The notes under the pieces: model-generated
Told to the model about the DNA's origin: nothing
The model's database searches: none
The model's input: only the letters and a program-made list of their open reading frames with translations
Program-made: the position numbers and the translations under genes
Source of the DNA: Desulfobacteraceae bacterium
Lineage (GTDB): Bacteria; Desulfobacterota; Desulfobacteria; Desulfobacterales; RPRI01
Assembly: GCA_011391695.1 (NCBI GenBank)
Contig: JAABQB010000006.1
Location: forward strand, 1 to 64,000
Direction: 5' to 3'
Length of the DNA stretch: 64,000 nt
Part shown: one piece after another, positions 28,247 through 36,448 of the stretch
How positions within the stretch are numbered: position 1 is the first letter of the stretch
Layout of the letters: every line of letters begins with the position of its first letter

Positions 28247-28253
28247 CAGTTCA

Positions 28254-29324
28254 TTAAGACGGCTTTACCTGCAGTGCACACCTGATAATATAAATGATAA
28301 CAACTGTGCTGACAATCGTGGCCACCAAAAACATTATCATGGGAGAATACTGATAAATTGTTTTAAGTTTTTCGACGGCAAAGTAAGGTTTAAGATAAGC
28401 TGTTCTGACCATATCCCTTACGAGTACCATAAAAATTATACTGATTATTGTAGCCCAGGCCGCAGGCCACACTTTTTTTATAAAGCCGAAAACAAGCGCT
28501 GTAATACCGGCAAATAGACCTGCAAGGAAAACAGCAGAATGAACCATCTCTCTGCCAAGGAAAAGAAGCATTATGTCTCTTGGCAAACTGATTAAAAACC
28601 ATATTCCGACACAAAACTGGACTATGGTAGCGTATATAAAATATTTCATGCCTCTGGTAATATTTATATCTGAATGACTGACGCCGTTTTTCTTTTTTCG
28701 TTGCCATGTAATTGCAGTAAAAAGACCGCTTACTGCAATGGATGCAATTACAAAGTGAAAAAACCGCGGGAAAAAAGTTGGTTCTGAAAGATTGAGAATT
28801 GTTCCTGACGGATTGGCAAAATATCGGACCCATGAGCCCGGGACAAGCATTAACGTCATGTTATTTGTAAAGAAAAAAGCTGTAACCAGTAGAAGCAAGG
28901 CCGATAACCCTGCGGCATACTTTCTGTTCAGGGCGAGGCGGTCGAAATTGAATTTATATATATATGCTGCATAATAGGCTGTTATAAGCAGAAAAATAAC
29001 AGACAACCAGTAAACGGCCATAAGAATTGAGCTTGTATAAAAGAAGTTTCCATAAAGAACCTGCAAAAAGAGCAGAGGCGCCACACCGAAGTTAATTGTA
29101 AAGGCTATTATAAAAGTATTTTTTTGAGAAATCTCTTTTTCAAGACTAATAAGACTGCTCTCGGATTGGCGGTTAATCGCGCTGATAAATGCTATTATTG
29201 CAGACCCCAGCATGATATTCATCAGAAGTATATGGGCTGTAAAGGTTGTAATCAGCAGGACCTTGAACCATGCCCAGTGAACGGGTATTATGTCAGGGGC
29301 AGGGATAAGAGACGCGGTATTCAT
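28254..29324 (-). CDS. CydA-like polytopic membrane subunit
   Basis: 356 residues with about nine membrane helices. The N-terminal helix FKVLLITTFTAHILLMNIML resembles the first haem helix of CydA, with a conserved His, and FFHFVIASIAVSGLF resembles the CydA segment carrying the b558 His. The acidic pair of CydA and any GRQPW-like motif are absent, so alone it should not form a bd active site. It lies between the HEAT gene (start overlaps it by 32 bp) and the cytochrome fusion, and probably pairs with that protein the way CydB, or a second CydA-like chain, pairs with CydA. The start is the first Met; a short repeat follows the stop. Confidence 0.75.
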   Translation of the reverse strand: MNTASLIPAPDIIPVHWAWFKVLLITTFTAHILLMNIMLGSAIIAFISAINRQSESSLISLEKEISQKNTFIIAFTINFGVAPLLFLQVLYGNFFYTSSILMAVYWLSVIFLLITAYYAAYIYKFNFDRLALNRKYAAGLSALLLLVTAFFFTNNMTLMLVPGSWVRYFANPSGTILNLSEPTFFPRFFHFVIASIAVSGLFTAITWQRKKKNGVSHSDINITRGMKYFIYATIVQFCVGIWFLISLPRDIMLLFLGREMVHSAVFLAGLFAGITALVFGFIKKVWPAAWATIISIIFMVLVRDMVRTAYLKPYFAVEKLKTIYQYSPMIMFLVATIVSTVVIIYIIRCALQVKPS

Positions 29325-30003
29325 ATAAACCAGTTCCTGTTATGATATCTTTTATGGAAAATTCGGTTAATTTGCCTTCAGCAAATATCTTTAACTTTGA
29401 GTCATCGTTTTTGATTGACGACAGCATGCTTTCTGCCTGAACAGGATCTATAGCACATATGGCCCAAGCTGCAAGACCGCGCAACATTGTATCCCGTGAA
29501 CTGATAAAGGGGATGAGAAACGGCATGGAATCCTTAACAAGCTCAGGCCTTAAGCGGGCAATCCGACCGATACCCCATACAACTCCCTGCTGGAGAACTT
29601 CATTTTCAAGATAGTTTCCATTTTCATTGATAAAGGAGATTAAAATACGTGCATATTCATCTCCAAGTTTTTTGTTTCGTGCGATTATTTCGCCCATGGC
29701 TTCGGGTGAACCCCAGCCGATTCCTCCGGATTCGTCGTTTAAATTCCACATGAGGCGGCGCATTACAACACGTGCGGATTCGATATCTGCATCCGCAATA
29801 GAAGAAACCGTTTCCCCCATAGCGGTGACAGCCCGCCATTTAACCAGTTCATCGGTATTATAGAGACAGGAAAAAAGACAATTTACAACCTGTCTTCCGG
29901 GAAATTTAAGGATTCCCGAAAGCTGTTCATTAAAATCATTTCCGGACAGAATTTCAAAAACTCTTTTTTTTAAACTCCTTCCTCCGATTCGGTTGGTATC
30001 CAT
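29293..30003 (-). CDS. HEAT-repeat protein, DVU0298-like
   Basis: A soluble all-helical protein of about 236 residues with HEAT-like repeats (LVKWRAVTAMGETVSSI, RLRPELVKDSMPFLIPFI, TMLRGLAAWAICAI). It resembles a family known from sulfate reducers (DVU0298 type) with no assigned function. The ATG at 30003 follows a purine-rich SD-like stretch (CGGAAAAAGC), whereas the ORF-track GTG at 30030 lies inside a repeat, so I use 30003. Its 3' end overlaps the CydA-like gene by 32 bp, implying a common transcript; it may be an assembly or scaffold factor of the oxidase (inference). Confidence 0.75.
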   Translation of the reverse strand: MDTNRIGGRSLKKRVFEILSGNDFNEQLSGILKFPGRQVVNCLFSCLYNTDELVKWRAVTAMGETVSSIADADIESARVVMRRLMWNLNDESGGIGWGSPEAMGEIIARNKKLGDEYARILISFINENGNYLENEVLQQGVVWGIGRIARLRPELVKDSMPFLIPFISSRDTMLRGLAAWAICAIDPVQAESMLSSIKNDDSKLKIFAEGKLTEFSIKDIITGTGLYEYRVSYPCP

Positions 30004-30008
30004 GCTTT

Positions 30009-30053
30009 TTCCGTCGTTCGTATATCGCACATCGAATTTCGCGATATTCGATA
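30009..30053. repeat. ATTCGATGT repeat, copy 3
   Basis: CGTTCGTATATCGCACATCGAATTTCGCGATATTCGATAT is the reverse-orientation form of the 6236/46848 repeat. It abuts the family-A element at 30054 and lies just upstream of the HEAT gene. Confidence 0.65.
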
Positions 30054-30212
30054 TTGATACCTTCGTAAAAAGTCAGAAAATGACTTTTTACTTGGCGGGA
30101 AAGGGATTACCCTCTCCCGCCGCTTGAAGTAAATTCAAGCGGTTCCACCCACACCCCAGGCCGGGGCTTACTCGCCCTCGGCCTGATGATGGACTTTTTA
30201 CGAGTCCATCAA
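30054..30212. repeat. TTGATGGACT 159-bp palindromic element, copy 1
   Basis: The element is bounded by TTGATACC and CCATCAA and contains three nested hairpins: GACTTTTTACGAGTC-type, the CCGCTTGAA..TTCAAGCGG pair, and GTAAAAAGTCA..TGACTTTTTAC. It matches the copy at 58561-58718 in inverted orientation at roughly 90% by eye. No ORF. Non-autonomous MITE-like. Confidence 0.85.
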
Positions 30213-30219
30213 TATTGGA

Positions 30220-30405
30220 TCATGCCCAGGAAATACAATCTGCAGGGCAGTTTTTAATGGCTTCATCTACATCCGTTTCGGAATAAGAGGGAAGCTCTGA
30301 AACTTCAATATACCCCGCACTGCTTAATTTGAAAACAGAAGGAGCAACCTCTATGCAGATGCCGCAAAGTATGCAGTCGCCAAGTTCAACAACCGGTGTT
30401 TTCAT
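30220..30405 (-). CDS. Single-cluster [4Fe-4S] ferredoxin
   Basis: 61 residues, with cluster ligands in DCILCGICIEVAPSVF and CPADCISW, the pattern of the Desulfovibrio-type one-cluster ferredoxins. The CxxCxxC segment is followed by a distal CP motif, and there is no second complete binding motif. It is the last gene of a run that begins with rubredoxin and the flavo-diiron protein, 9 bp after the flavo-diiron stop, so it probably supplies electrons to that system or to CODH/Kor-type partners. Confidence 0.9.
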   Translation of the reverse strand: MKTPVVELGDCILCGICIEVAPSVFKLSSAGYIEVSELPSYSETDVDEAIKNCPADCISWA

Positions 30406-30414
30406 TCGCAGTTT

Positions 30415-31599
30415 TTATCCTGTTATTGCTTTTCCTATCCTCTTTCCCAGTTCGATACATGCTTCAATGGATTGATTATCCGGCACATATTGAACCTTCA
30501 AGCCGGGGTCGATGATTTCGATATTCATTGATTCAAGTTCATTTTTTATAAGATTCACCGATTCTCCGCTCCACCCGTATGAACCGAAAGCAGCCCCGAT
30601 TTTATTTTTCGGCTTAAGTCCCTTCATGTATGTCAAAAAATCGCTGACTGTCGGAAACAGGCCGTTATTTAATGTGGGGGAGCCGACTATTATTGCCTTT
30701 GCATCCAGAACCTCGGTCATTATATCGCTGCGGTTACATTTTCTAAGATGCATCGGTCTTGCTTCTACTCCCTGCTCGCTTAATCCCGTAACAATTGCTT
30801 CAGCCATCTTTTCGGTGCTGTGCCACATGGTATCATATATGACCACGGCTTTATTCTTTGTCTCCTGTCTGCTCCACCTGATATACGCGTTAATGATTTT
30901 TCCTGGATCTTTGCGCCATAATATACCGTGATCGGGGCATATCATGTTGAATTCAAGTTTGAGATTCGTTACCTGTTCAATCAATTTTAAAATGAGCGGA
31001 GAATAGAGCAGAAGAATATTGGCAAAATATTTTTTTGCATGGGGCATGATGGCATCCCCGATTACGTCATCGAACTTTTCATGCCCTGCATAATGCTGCC
31101 CGAAAGCGTCGCTTGAAAAAAGAATCTTGTCTTCCTTAAGATATGAGAACATGCTGTCCGGCCAGTGAAGCATCCTTGTTTCCATAAAAGTGATCGTTCT
31201 GCTTCCTATAGAAAGCTCTTCACCGTTTTCAACCGGATGATAATTCCACTTCTGCCTGAAATGGCGCGAAAGGTTTTTCTGCCCCATTTTGGAGCAGAAG
31301 AGAGGCTTCTCTTCTCCCACTTTGTGCATTATTCGGGGCAGGCTCCCGGAATGATCCATCTCAGTGTGATTGCTGATGACATAATCAATTTTTTTGGGAT
31401 CAATTATTTTCGATATATTATCGATGAGCTGATCGGCGAATTCGGCTTTAACAGTATCTATGAGAACTGTTTTTTTATCCAGAATCAGAAAAGCGTTGTA
31501 GCTTGTCCCCATGTCGACTGAATATCCATGAAAATCTCTTATATTCCAGTCATTAACACCAACATCAAAAATATTTTTTGCTATCTGTATAGGTTTCAT
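30415..31599 (-). CDS. Flavo-diiron protein (rubredoxin:O2 or NO reductase)
   Basis: The N-terminal metallo-beta-lactamase-like domain has the diiron ligand motif HTEMDHSG and the downstream HWPDSMF, and the C-terminal ~145 residues are a flavodoxin domain (VVIYDTMWHSTEKMAEAI, GSPTLNNGLFP). This is the class A FprA/Roo architecture, 394 residues long, which reduces O2 to water or NO to N2O using electrons from rubredoxin. A rubredoxin gene lies directly upstream (117 bp) and a ferredoxin gene directly downstream, so the electron path is encoded on site. It acts in the cytoplasm in oxygen defence. Confidence 0.95.
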   Translation of the reverse strand: MKPIQIAKNIFDVGVNDWNIRDFHGYSVDMGTSYNAFLILDKKTVLIDTVKAEFADQLIDNISKIIDPKKIDYVISNHTEMDHSGSLPRIMHKVGEEKPLFCSKMGQKNLSRHFRQKWNYHPVENGEELSIGSRTITFMETRMLHWPDSMFSYLKEDKILFSSDAFGQHYAGHEKFDDVIGDAIMPHAKKYFANILLLYSPLILKLIEQVTNLKLEFNMICPDHGILWRKDPGKIINAYIRWSRQETKNKAVVIYDTMWHSTEKMAEAIVTGLSEQGVEARPMHLRKCNRSDIMTEVLDAKAIIVGSPTLNNGLFPTVSDFLTYMKGLKPKNKIGAAFGSYGWSGESVNLIKNELESMNIEIIDPGLKVQYVPDNQSIEACIELGKRIGKAITG

Positions 31600-31716
31600 A
31601 TTCTTTCCCTGAAATCATTTTTGTTGATGATTCCGGACTCCCGTTCCCTGATTGCAGTCTGGAAAAAAACTTGACGGAAGTTCCGGAAATCATGATTTAT
31701 TGCTTTTTTCCAGAGT

Positions 31717-31875
31717 TTATTCTTTTTCAAAATCATCTTTTGAAGCGCCGCAAACCGGGCATTCCCATGTGTCCGGAAGGTCTTCAAATTTTGTGCCGGG
31801 TTTTACGCCGTTATCGGGATCGCCTGCCTCGGGATCGTAGACGTAGCCGCATACTTTGCATATGTATCTGTCCAT
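31717..31875 (-). CDS. Rubredoxin (missing from the ORF track)
   Basis: This 52-residue protein begins [20 protein letters not shown] and carries the second Cys pair in [12 protein letters not shown]. It is a standard rubredoxin with the two CxxCG knuckles binding a single Fe. The SD is AAGGAGG, with two in-frame ATG codons (31878 and 31875); alignment with other rubredoxins supports the second. It lies 117 bp upstream of the flavo-diiron gene on the same strand and is the expected electron donor to it. Confidence 0.95.
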   Translation of the reverse strand: MDRYICKVCGYVYDPEAGDPDNGVKPGTKFEDLPDTWECPVCGASKDDFEKE

Positions 31876-31905
31876 CATAACCTCCTTGTTCAGCTTTTTA
31901 TTAGT

Positions 31906-32871
31906 TTAGAGTTGGTCGTTCAGTTCGATTACCTTCTTTTCTATTTCATCACGTACATTTCTCATGAATTCAATTGATTTGCCTGCAGGATCGGGAATGT
32001 CCCAGTTTTCGATTCTGGCTCCCGGTACAAAGGGGCATTCTTCCCCGCAACCCATGGTGATAATGATATCCGGTTTTTCCTTTGAAATTGCCTGCTCTAT
32101 CGTTTTTGGCGTGCGGAAAGCCATGTCTATCCCCTTTTCATGCATGACCTCAATCATAAGAGGATTGATTGCATCAACAGGCGTGCTGCCGCCATTAAAG
32201 GCATCAATTCTGTCTCCGGCAATATAGCCTGCAAAAGCACTTGACATCTGGCTGCGGCAGGCGTTTTCCCTGCAGGCAAACAGGATTTTCTTCCTGGTGA
32301 GATAAGGCCTTAAGATATTACCGGCCGCTTCTCTGACCTCAACTGCTGCTGTGGGATGTGCTTCCATATCACCCCGCTTTTCTATCCTGCGGTACGTCAA
32401 ACTTCCTTCGAAACCTGCGCCAACAGCATCGAAAAAATATTTTGCGGTAAGCTTCATGCCTTCAAACAGATTGGCTCCTTTTGTTGCCCCGAGTGCAAGA
32501 AGAAAGCCGCGCCTGTTTTTACGGCCAGGATCAGTAAGGTTCAGCCTGTATTTGCGCGCCCATAATGTCTGACTACGGTCTATCAGGGCTTTAGTCTGGG
32601 CCGGGGTATTGTAAAAAAAGATGGGGGTGGCAAGAACAATAATGTCAGCCTCGCGCAAAAGAGGGTAAATTTCATTCATATCGTCTTCTATAGGGCAGGT
32701 TCCTTTCTTTTCACACACGCTGTATTCCATGCAGGGCATGATATTTTTTTTTGCAACCTCAATAATGTGTGTCCTGACACCTGCTTTTTCAACTTCATTC
32801 ATGAAAGATGAAAGAAGAAAATCAGTATTCCCTTTTTTTCTGGGGCTCCCCATTATTCCAAGCGCTAACAT
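31906..32871 (-). CDS. Flavodoxin-like FMN domain fused to thioredoxin-type arsenate reductase
   Basis: Residues 1-~185 form an NADPH-dependent FMN reductase/iron-sulfur-flavoprotein-like domain (IMGSPRKKGNTDFLL, ATPIFFYNTPAQTKALIDR). It has three of the cysteines usual in ISF proteins (PCMEYSVCEKKGTCP), one fewer than the full set. Residues ~193-321 are an ArsC/LMW phosphatase domain with the CX5R loop (CRENACRSQM), the paired redox cysteines (MGCGEECPF) and the general-acid DIPDP. The three cysteines predict a disulfide cascade. The fusion could deliver electrons to arsenate or a related oxidised thiol internally. It lies in the oxygen-defence block, 30 bp upstream of rubredoxin. Confidence 0.88.
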   Translation of the reverse strand: MLALGIMGSPRKKGNTDFLLSSFMNEVEKAGVRTHIIEVAKKNIMPCMEYSVCEKKGTCPIEDDMNEIYPLLREADIIVLATPIFFYNTPAQTKALIDRSQTLWARKYRLNLTDPGRKNRRGFLLALGATKGANLFEGMKLTAKYFFDAVGAGFEGSLTYRRIEKRGDMEAHPTAAVEVREAAGNILRPYLTRKKILFACRENACRSQMSSAFAGYIAGDRIDAFNGGSTPVDAINPLMIEVMHEKGIDMAFRTPKTIEQAISKEKPDIIITMGCGEECPFVPGARIENWDIPDPAGKSIEFMRNVRDEIEKKVIELNDQL

Positions 32872-32883
32872 TATCAGATCTCC

Positions 32884-33222
32884 CTATTTAACATGACAAC
32901 CCTTGCAGGTCACAGGGCCGGTCTTTAATCCGGCATTGGTTTTTTCGCGGTGGCACTTCTGACACTGGTTCATCACTTTTTTATTTTCAAGCTTTCCCTC
33001 GTCTTTAAGCTTTTGGACTATGCCCGGTGTTTGAGGAAACAGGTTATGACACAGGTTGCAGTCGCCAAGAGAATCCTGGTGCAACTTATGCTTAAAGGTT
33101 ACATTGCCTGTGGTGCCGCCGGAAAGAATTATCTGTCCGGCTCCTTTGTTTTGTGCCCAAAGAAGAGTTGAAACAAGGATAAAGCCTGCCACCAATATAA
33201 CAGTTTTTGCTTGCCTTTTCAT
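32884..33222 (-). CDS. Triheme cytochrome c, class III/c7 type
   Basis: An N-terminal signal sequence (VILVAGFILVSTLLWAQ) leads into a ~75-residue periplasmic domain with three CxxCH sites (CNLCH, CQKCH, CKGCH) and extra histidines (FKHKLH) for bis-His ligation. This is the size and pattern of the c7 family, small electron carriers found in Geobacter and sulfate reducers. The SD AAAGGA lies 8 nt before the ATG. It lies between CydB and the arsenate-reductase fusion on the same strand, 12 bp before the latter, so it may pass electrons between periplasmic donors and the bd systems (inference). Confidence 0.9.
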   Translation of the reverse strand: MKRQAKTVILVAGFILVSTLLWAQNKGAGQIILSGGTTGNVTFKHKLHQDSLGDCNLCHNLFPQTPGIVQKLKDEGKLENKKVMNQCQKCHREKTNAGLKTGPVTCKGCHVK

Positions 33223-33241
33223 AATCGGATTCCTTTATCAA

Positions 33242-34276
33242 CTAGTATGATTCTTCGTAAGAAAGATCTTCTTTTGTAACTTTTCCCCTGAAAATATAAT
33301 AAGCCCATGCCTGGTAGGCAATAACGGCAGGGATGAACATAATGACTACAACCAGCATGATCTTTAAGGTTAGTGGACTGGATGCGGCGTTATATGCAGT
33401 AACGCTGAAATCGGTATTTATGCTTGATGGAAGCATATTGGGATAGAGCCCTATTATTCCGAAAAAAACAGATCCAAGAATAACGATTGCGGATGAAAAC
33501 CACGCTTTGAAAAAGTCATCATTCTTAATAAAAAACCTTGCGGCAAAGAGGGCTGCGACAGTTAACAGGATATCAAAAAACAGGATGGGGTTTGCCAGGT
33601 AATTATCATACAGCTTCGTAAAAAACCAGCTTGCGCCTAAAAAGCAGAGTGCGATTATCAAAAGAAACGGCCAGAGCACAAGAGCGGTTGATTTTGATCT
33701 TTCATGAAGTTCACCATCTGTTTTAATGGCCAGCCAGACGGAGCCGTGAAAGAGAAAAAGAAGTAAAAACAACAATCCCCCAATAATTCCGTAAAAATTC
33801 AAAAGGTCAAAAAACGAGCCACTGGATACACCGGACTGCTCGATCGGGAGTCCCTTGAAAATATTTGCAAATGTAATTCCAAACAAAACAGCCGGAACCA
33901 GGCTGCCGGCAAAGATAGAAATGTCCCAGAAATTCCGCCAGATTTTTTTATCAATCTTACCCCTGAATTCAAAAGCGACTCCGCGAAGGATAAGAGCAAA
34001 AAGAATGAGCATAAGTCCCGAATAAAGAGAAGAAAACATGATGGCATAGGCAAGCGGAAAAGCAGCAAAAGTGACTCCGCCCGCGGTAATGAGCCAGACC
34101 TCATTGCCATTCCAGAGGGGGCCGACGGAATTTATCATTATTCGTTTTTCGAAGTCATTTTTTCCAAGAAAAGGGTACAGTATTCCAATTCCGAAATCAA
34201 AACCATCGGTCATAAAGAAAAGAGCCCAGAGTAAACCCCAAAGAAAAAACCATATTCCCTGCAGATCCATTGTCAC
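33242..34276 (-). CDS. cydB: Cytochrome bd ubiquinol oxidase subunit II
   Basis: A nine-helix CydB (344 residues) opening with IWFFLWGLLWALFFMTDGFDFGIG and LWNGNEVWLITAGG, the characteristic CydB signature. Together with CydA it reduces O2 to water with quinol, with high affinity. Translation can start at GTG 34276, overlapping the cydA stop (GTGA), or at ATG 34270. No cydX-type small ORF or cydCD was seen nearby. Confidence 0.95.
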   Translation of the reverse strand: MTMDLQGIWFFLWGLLWALFFMTDGFDFGIGILYPFLGKNDFEKRIMINSVGPLWNGNEVWLITAGGVTFAAFPLAYAIMFSSLYSGLMLILFALILRGVAFEFRGKIDKKIWRNFWDISIFAGSLVPAVLFGITFANIFKGLPIEQSGVSSGSFFDLLNFYGIIGGLLFLLLFLFHGSVWLAIKTDGELHERSKSTALVLWPFLLIIALCFLGASWFFTKLYDNYLANPILFFDILLTVAALFAARFFIKNDDFFKAWFSSAIVILGSVFFGIIGLYPNMLPSSINTDFSVTAYNAASSPLTLKIMLVVVIMFIPAVIAYQAWAYYIFRGKVTKEDLSYEESY

Positions 34277-35577
34277 CCCCGCGCGGGATTCTTTACAGCA
34301 TTTTTAATTATCAGATAAAAACCTGTAATTCCCAACAGTCCGTAAATAAGGATAAAAGCTATAAGAGAAACAAGAACCTGTGAAGAAGCAATCGGTGATA
34401 CCGCATCGGAGGTTTTCATAAGTCCATAGACGATCCATGGCTGCCTTCCCACCTCCGCCAACACCCACCCCGCTTCGATGGCGACATAGGGCAGCGGAAT
34501 AGACAATACCATCGCTTTTAAATATAAAGGACTTTCAAGGAGTCTGTTACGTCTTAACCATCCTATAATAGTAAGAAGGATGAAGAGAGTTCCAAGTCCC
34601 ACCATTGTTCTGAAGGAAAAAAGAGAAATAAGAACCGGGGGTCTTTCTTCCCTGGGGAAGTCCTTAAGCCCCTTCACTTCGGCGTTAAAATCGTGATAAC
34701 CGAGAAAGCTCAAAAGTCCGGGGATAGCCCCGAATTCAACAAAATTTCTTTCATTTTTTTCATCAGGAATAGCAAAAAGAGTAAGCGGCGCTCTCCTGGC
34801 GGTTTCCCAATGCGCCTCCATTGCCGCCAGTTTTGCGGGCTGAACTTCCGACACGTGAACCCCGTGCATATCTCCTTCGATGGCCGTGAAAATAGAAAAA
34901 ATAAGCCCGAAGATTAAACCTATTTTAAAAGATCTTGTAAAAAACGTTATGGATTGTTTCTTCAGCAGATGATATGCGCTAACACCCATTACAAAAAAAG
35001 CACTTACAATGTAAGCTGCGCTGATTGTATGAAGAAACTGGAGAACGGCAAATTTCTGAAAAACGACAGCGGAAAAATCGGACAGTTCAGCCCTCCCGTT
35101 CCGCAGGACATAACCCACGGGATGCTGCATCCAGGAATTTGCGATGATTATCCAGACAGCGGAAAGGGTTGAAGCACCTGCAATAAGCCACATTACGGCA
35201 GCGTGGGCTTTCGGGGAAAGCTTTCTCCAGCCAAAGATCCAGATGCCAATAAGAGTTGACTCAAGAAAAAAGGCGGCTGTAGCTTCAATGGCAAGCAGAG
35301 ATCCGAAAATATCCCCCACGAATGCTGAATAGCGCGACCAGTTGGTCCCGAACTGGAATTCGAGAGTAATCCCGGTTACTATTCCAAGGCCAAAATTTAT
35401 CAGGAAGATCTTGCCCCAGAATTTGGTCATGGAAAGATATATCTTGTCACCGGTTACGGCATATCTGGTTTCCATTATAGCAATCATAATGGAAAGCCCG
35501 AGCGTGAGCGGAACAAACAGAAAATGAAACATGGTCGCTGTTGCAAACTGCAGGCGCGACAGCAAAACAATATCCAT
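34273..35577 (-). CDS. cydA: Cytochrome bd ubiquinol oxidase subunit I
   Basis: 434 residues, with the expected haem ligands: the haem d His in TMFHFLFVPL, the acidic pair in AIEATAAFFLES, the b558 His in LQFLHTISAAY, the Met in SFRTMVGLG and the Glu preceding GRQPW (LAEVGRQPW). The periplasmic Q-loop is short, as in the CydA of many bacteria and Gram-positives. The SD AGGAGG lies 5 nt before the ATG. It starts a transcript that probably includes cydB, the c7 cytochrome, the arsenate-reductase fusion, rubredoxin, the flavo-diiron protein and ferredoxin. It gives an internal reference for the unusual oxidase at 25-29 kb. Confidence 0.96.
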   Translation of the reverse strand: MDIVLLSRLQFATATMFHFLFVPLTLGLSIMIAIMETRYAVTGDKIYLSMTKFWGKIFLINFGLGIVTGITLEFQFGTNWSRYSAFVGDIFGSLLAIEATAAFFLESTLIGIWIFGWRKLSPKAHAAVMWLIAGASTLSAVWIIIANSWMQHPVGYVLRNGRAELSDFSAVVFQKFAVLQFLHTISAAYIVSAFFVMGVSAYHLLKKQSITFFTRSFKIGLIFGLIFSIFTAIEGDMHGVHVSEVQPAKLAAMEAHWETARRAPLTLFAIPDEKNERNFVEFGAIPGLLSFLGYHDFNAEVKGLKDFPREERPPVLISLFSFRTMVGLGTLFILLTIIGWLRRNRLLESPLYLKAMVLSIPLPYVAIEAGWVLAEVGRQPWIVYGLMKTSDAVSPIASSQVLVSLIAFILIYGLLGITGFYLIIKNAVKNPARG

Positions 35578-35680
35578 GAACGCCTCCTGGCGAACTGTTT
35601 AGAATACGCTTAAAGAGAGCTGAAGCAGCAGAGCTTTGAATATAGATAACATGCTGTTATCAGCTAATTTAAATCATAAA

Positions 35681-35766
35681 GAGCCAATTGCAAAAGTCTC
35701 AAAAATTCCCTCTCCCCTTGCGGGAGAGGCTTAGGGTGAGGGGAAACATACTTTTGCAATAGGCTC
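35681..35766. repeat. GAGCCAATTGCAAAAGT 86-bp element, copy 1
   Basis: The 17-bp terminal inverted repeats GAGCCAATTGCAAAAGT and GAGCCTATTGCAAAAGT (16/17 identical) enclose a CT/GA-rich core (CCCTCTCCCCTTG). Other copies lie at 40025-40177 and 44535-44620. Non-coding and MITE-like. Confidence 0.88.
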
Positions 35767-35773
35767 GGATAAT

Positions 35774-35959
35774 TTATGCTTTGCCATCAAGAGTGCATTG
35801 TGTAAAATCGATATCTTTTCCGCAGGCGTTACACTTGTGTTTTTTTTCAAATTCATCTGAAAATATTTCGACCTTTTTCCCGCATGAAGGACATTTGCAC
35901 ATAAAAGACTCAAGGTGTTTGAATTGCTGATATCCTGGGCAGTGCTGGGGTGTTGACAT
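35774..35959 (-). CDS. Small zinc-ribbon-like protein
   Basis: 61 residues from the ATG at 35959, which has a GGAGG SD 5 nt upstream; the ORF-track ATG at 35971 lies inside that SD. Cysteines are arranged as CKCPSCGKK and HKCNACGKD, a two-knuckle zinc ribbon or rubredoxin-like fold, with a further Cys at each end. I do not recognise a named family. It belongs to the oxygen-defence block and follows the flavodoxin gene by 33 bp on the same strand. Confidence 0.75.
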   Translation of the reverse strand: MSTPQHCPGYQQFKHLESFMCKCPSCGKKVEIFSDEFEKKHKCNACGKDIDFTQCTLDGKA

Positions 35960-35992
35960 AGCAGCCTCCATAAAATGAAATGGTTAAAATTT

Positions 35993-36430
35993 TTAAAGAC
36001 CGAGCTTTTTTGCTATTTCCCGGCCATAATCCTGGGCCATTGTTACACCTCCCCCAAGGGAACTGGATTTTAACCTGAGGGAACCGCTGACCATATCCAT
36101 ATTAAAAATATTCTTCATTGTGTTAAAAATACGATCCGGCGCTTCGCCACTCCAGCCGAAAGCGCCAAAAGAGCCGCCTTTTTTCCCTGCAAGATTTGCT
36201 TTTTCTGCAAGGAATAAAAAAGTCTTCATACCCTGCATCATATCCCCGTGATATGTGGCTGATCCGAACAGATAGGCATCATATCCGTTAAGAGCGGTTT
36301 CATTTTTGATCTCGTTTACATTGACAACAGAAACATCAGCTCCGGAAAAGCGAAGGCCTTCTCCAATGAGCTCTGCTATCTTACTGGTTTCACCTGTTCT
36401 TGTTGCATATATAATTAAAGCTTTTGGCAT
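35993..36430 (-). CDS. Flavodoxin-like protein
   Basis: 145 residues. The phosphate-binding loop ATRTGETSKIAE and the flavin-contacting strands (YLFGSATYHGDMMQ, GAFGWSGEAPDRI) define a short-chain flavodoxin. It resembles the C-terminal flavodoxin domain of flavo-diiron proteins, including the GWSGE motif shared with the protein at 30415. It probably carries electrons within the oxygen-defence block, cytoplasmic. It begins 18 bp after the rubredoxin-like gene. Confidence 0.9.
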   Translation of the reverse strand: MPKALIIYATRTGETSKIAELIGEGLRFSGADVSVVNVNEIKNETALNGYDAYLFGSATYHGDMMQGMKTFLFLAEKANLAGKKGGSFGAFGWSGEAPDRIFNTMKNIFNMDMVSGSLRLKSSSLGGGVTMAQDYGREIAKKLGL

Positions 36431-36448
36431 GATATCATAACTCCATTC

